NCBI RefSeq assembly: GCF_965232525.1
Contig: NZ_OZ246980.1
Location: 3,100,001 to 3,164,000, forward strand
Direction: 5' to 3'
Length of the DNA: 64,000 bases
Origin: Bauldia sp965232525
Lineage (GTDB): Bacteria > Pseudomonadota > Alphaproteobacteria > Rhizobiales > Kaistiaceae
Shown: positions 62,511 to 64,000 of the stretch, one piece after another
Position numbering within the stretch: position 1 is the first letter of the stretch
Layout: each line of letters opens with the position of its first letter
Position numbers and translations under genes: made by a program
Notes under the pieces: model-generated
The model's input: the letters and a program-made list of their open reading frames with translations, nothing else
The model's database searches: none
What the model was told of the DNA's origin: nothing

Positions 62511-63572
62511 CTAACGATAAACGTCGGTCCAGAGCTCGGACGGATCGGGCTCGGCGGAGGATTGCGCGAACTCGGCTGCCTCGACGACGATGGCGCGCAC
62601 ATCCTTCTCGATCTGTTTGAGATCGTCCTCGCTGATCAGGCCGTTGTCGAGAATGCGCTTGCGGCTCATCTCGATCGGGTCGCTCTCGTCGCGGACCTTG
62701 TTCACTTCCTCGCGGGTCCGATATTTGGCCGGGTCGGACATGGAATGGCCGCGATAGCGATAGGTGAGCATTTCCAGGATGTACGGCCCCTTGCCTTCGC
62801 GACACCATGCGACCGCCCGGTCGCCGGCCGCCTTGACGGCCCGCACGTCCATCCCGTCGACCTGATCGCCAGGAATGTTGAAGGAGGCACCGCGCTTGGA
62901 GAAATCAGTCTGCGCCGACGAGCGGGCGACCGAGGTACCCATCGCATACCGGTTGTTCTCGATAATGTAGATGACCGGCAGCTTCCACAGCTCGGCCATG
63001 TTGAAGCTTTCGTAGACCTGGCCCTGGTTGGCCGCGCCGTCGCCGAAATAGGTGAGGCAGACGCTGCCGTTGTCGCGATAGTGGTTGGCGAAGGCGATGC
63101 CGGTACCGAGCGGCACCTGGGCGGCGACGATGCCGTGGCCGCCGAAAAAGTTCTTCTCCCGCGAGAACATGTGCATGGAGCCGCCCTTGCCGCGCGAGTA
63201 CCCGTCGCGGCGGCCGGTGAGTTCCGCCATCACGCCCTTGGGGTCCATGCCGCAGGCGAGCATGTGGCCGTGGTCGCGATAGCCGGTGATCACCTGATCG
63301 CCATCGCCGATCGCCATCTGCATGCCGACCACGACCGCTTCCTGGCCGATGTAGAGGTGACAGAAACCGCCGATCAGACCCATGCCGTACATCTGCCCGG
63401 CCCGCTCCTCGAAGCGCCGGATCGTCAGCATGTCGCGAAAGGCCGAGAGCTCCTGTTCCTTGTCGAGGTCGGCGATGTCGCTGGAGGGATCGGGTACGGC
63501 TATTGGTCGGGAGCGTTCCGCGGAGCCGGATACGGGAACCGGATTGTCTGCCTTCCGAGCAGCCTTCGCCAT
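62511..63572 (-). CDS. pdhA: pyruvate dehydrogenase E1 alpha subunit
   Basis: A 353-residue thiamine-diphosphate enzyme subunit starting the PDH reaction. The TPP-binding motif is GDGAANQGQVYESFNMAE near residues 180-197, completed by IENNRYAMGTSVARS. The phosphorylation-loop-like RYRGHSMSDPAKYR near 278 is conserved. I use the ATG at 63572 (MAKAARK), which has AGGGAGGA seven bases upstream; an ATG at 63614 lies in the probable promoter. It is the first gene of the pdh operon. Confidence 0.97.
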   Translation of the reverse strand: MAKAARKADNPVPVSGSAERSRPIAVPDPSSDIADLDKEQELSAFRDMLTIRRFEERAGQMYGMGLIGGFCHLYIGQEAVVVGMQMAIGDGDQVITGYRDHGHMLACGMDPKGVMAELTGRRDGYSRGKGGSMHMFSREKNFFGGHGIVAAQVPLGTGIAFANHYRDNGSVCLTYFGDGAANQGQVYESFNMAELWKLPVIYIIENNRYAMGTSVARSSAQTDFSKRGASFNIPGDQVDGMDVRAVKAAGDRAVAWCREGKGPYILEMLTYRYRGHSMSDPAKYRTREEVNKVRDESDPIEMSRKRILDNGLISEDDLKQIEKDVRAIVVEAAEFAQSSAEPDPSELWTDVYR

Positions 63573-63646
63573 GCGGAGTCCTCCCTGGGACGCTTGGATG
63601 TTCCTATAATGCATAGGTAGCGGATGGCGTCGCGCAATCCAAGAAC

Positions 63647-63658
63647 GACAGGCCTGTC
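63647..63658. promoter_or_regulatory. palindrome GACAGGCCTGTC upstream of pdhA
   Basis: A perfect 12-base palindrome lies between the FtsB-like gene (stop 63713) and pdhA (start 63572). It has no loop, so it suits a protein-binding site better than a terminator. Just downstream on the minus strand, TTGCGC and TATGCA with a 16-base spacer could be a weak sigma-70 promoter for pdhA. The regulator is unknown. Confidence 0.35.
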
Positions 63659-63712
63659 TTTACCGCAGATCAAATATGCCGAAATGGTATAGATGAGTGC
63701 AGGTGCGAAGTT

Positions 63713-64000
63713 TTATTGCACTCTTTGCTGCACCGCACCAAACGAGATGACCACTTCATCTGGCCTCAACAGGTTAAGCGACGCACGCGCTTCCATGTCG
63801 AGAACGTCGGCGTCGAGACTGTCGGGCTTGAGATACGACACTTTGCGCTCCAGCGCCGCCCGCTCCTGTCGCAGCTCGTCAAGTCGCTCCTTGAGTTCGG
63901 CGATCTCCTGCTCCATGCGCTCCAACGCCGGCAGACCGTACGATCCATGGTGGGCGTGATAGGCGAAATATCCGAGCACGGAAGCCGTGATCAGCGGCAA
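63713..64000 (-). CDS. FtsB/DivIC septum formation initiator protein (cut by window end)
   Basis: At least 95 residues of a small bitopic division protein. A hydrophobic segment (ITASVLGYFAYHAHHG) is followed by a coiled coil (LERMEQEIAELKERLDELRQ, then ERAALERKVSYL) and the LDADVLDMEARASLNLLRPDEVV block characteristic of alphaproteobacterial DivIC. The protein joins FtsL and FtsQ in the divisome. The frame is open to the window edge, so the true start lies beyond base 64,000. It commonly precedes pdhA. Confidence 0.9.
   Translation of the reverse strand: MPLITASVLGYFAYHAHHGSYGLPALERMEQEIAELKERLDELRQERAALERKVSYLKPDSLDADVLDMEARASLNLLRPDEVVISFGAVQQRVQ

Overview
The window is a stretch of high-GC bacterial chromosome, most likely from an alphaproteobacterium. 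The clearest signs are the conserved run ispDF / dusB-ntrB-ntrC-ntrY-ntrX-trkA-trkH-dat-hfq-hflX / mazG, an E1-beta subunit of pyruvate dehydrogenase that carries its own lipoyl domain, and AapJQM-type amino-acid transport genes. A Rhodospirillales-like lineage fits, but the genus cannot be read from the sequence.

Bases 1-26,632 are accessory catabolic DNA. The region opens with the end of a Dpp/Opp-type ABC transporter operon (permease tail, permease, fused double ATPase). A phytanoyl-CoA-dioxygenase-like gene with a divergent AraC regulator follows, then a DUF3830 gene, an SDR dehydrogenase and a small cytochrome c. A minus-strand operon, gntR - SMP-30 lactonase - MR/MLE dehydratase - uronate dehydrogenase - DHDPS-like aldolase - kdgD - rraA-like, encodes most of an oxidative hexuronate/aldarate route: uronate, aldarolactone, aldarate, keto-deoxy-aldarate, then 2,5-dioxopentanoate. 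Divergent from it is a second complete Dpp-type transporter, translationally coupled to a third-party sugar-acid dehydratase gene and followed by another enolase-superfamily gene. This makes a sugar-acid ligand more likely than a peptide. A second GntR regulator sits divergent from an amino-acid ABC transporter (permease, permease, binding protein) that has no ATPase gene here. A terminator and a small tyrosine/dual-specificity phosphatase gene end the region.

Bases 26,633-27,612 hold a tRNA-Ser(UGA) gene and a decayed 57-base copy of its 3' half about 845 bases away in direct orientation. This is the signature of an integrated element that has since been almost wholly lost. A small secreted cysteine-rich protein gene remains between the two copies.

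Bases 27,613-64,000 are mostly housekeeping. On the plus strand lie rlpA, a D,D-carboxypeptidase, tmk, holB, metG, tatD, a PhnP-like metallohydrolase and mazG. On the minus strand lie hflX, hfq, dat, trkH, a trkA broken by a one-base frameshift, the NtrXY and NtrBC two-component pairs, and dusB. Then come ispDF and cinA (plus), coq10/ratA-like and lipA (minus), a copper-handling trio (SCO, PCuAC, Cys-rich protein), a bactofilin-like membrane protein, a Gfo/Idh oxidoreductase, and the pyruvate dehydrogenase operon pdhA - deaminase - pdhB - pdhC - GNAT - small secreted protein - lpd. The start of an FtsB/DivIC gene is cut by the window end.

The points most worth a second look are the tRNA-Ser scar, the trkA frameshift, the two operator regions sharing TGTATACAAGTA, the CTG-initiated SMP-30 gene, the HxG (rather than HxD) iron-site motif in the PhyH-like protein, and the sugar-acid transporter/catabolic cluster. 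No clearly novel defence or mobile system was seen.
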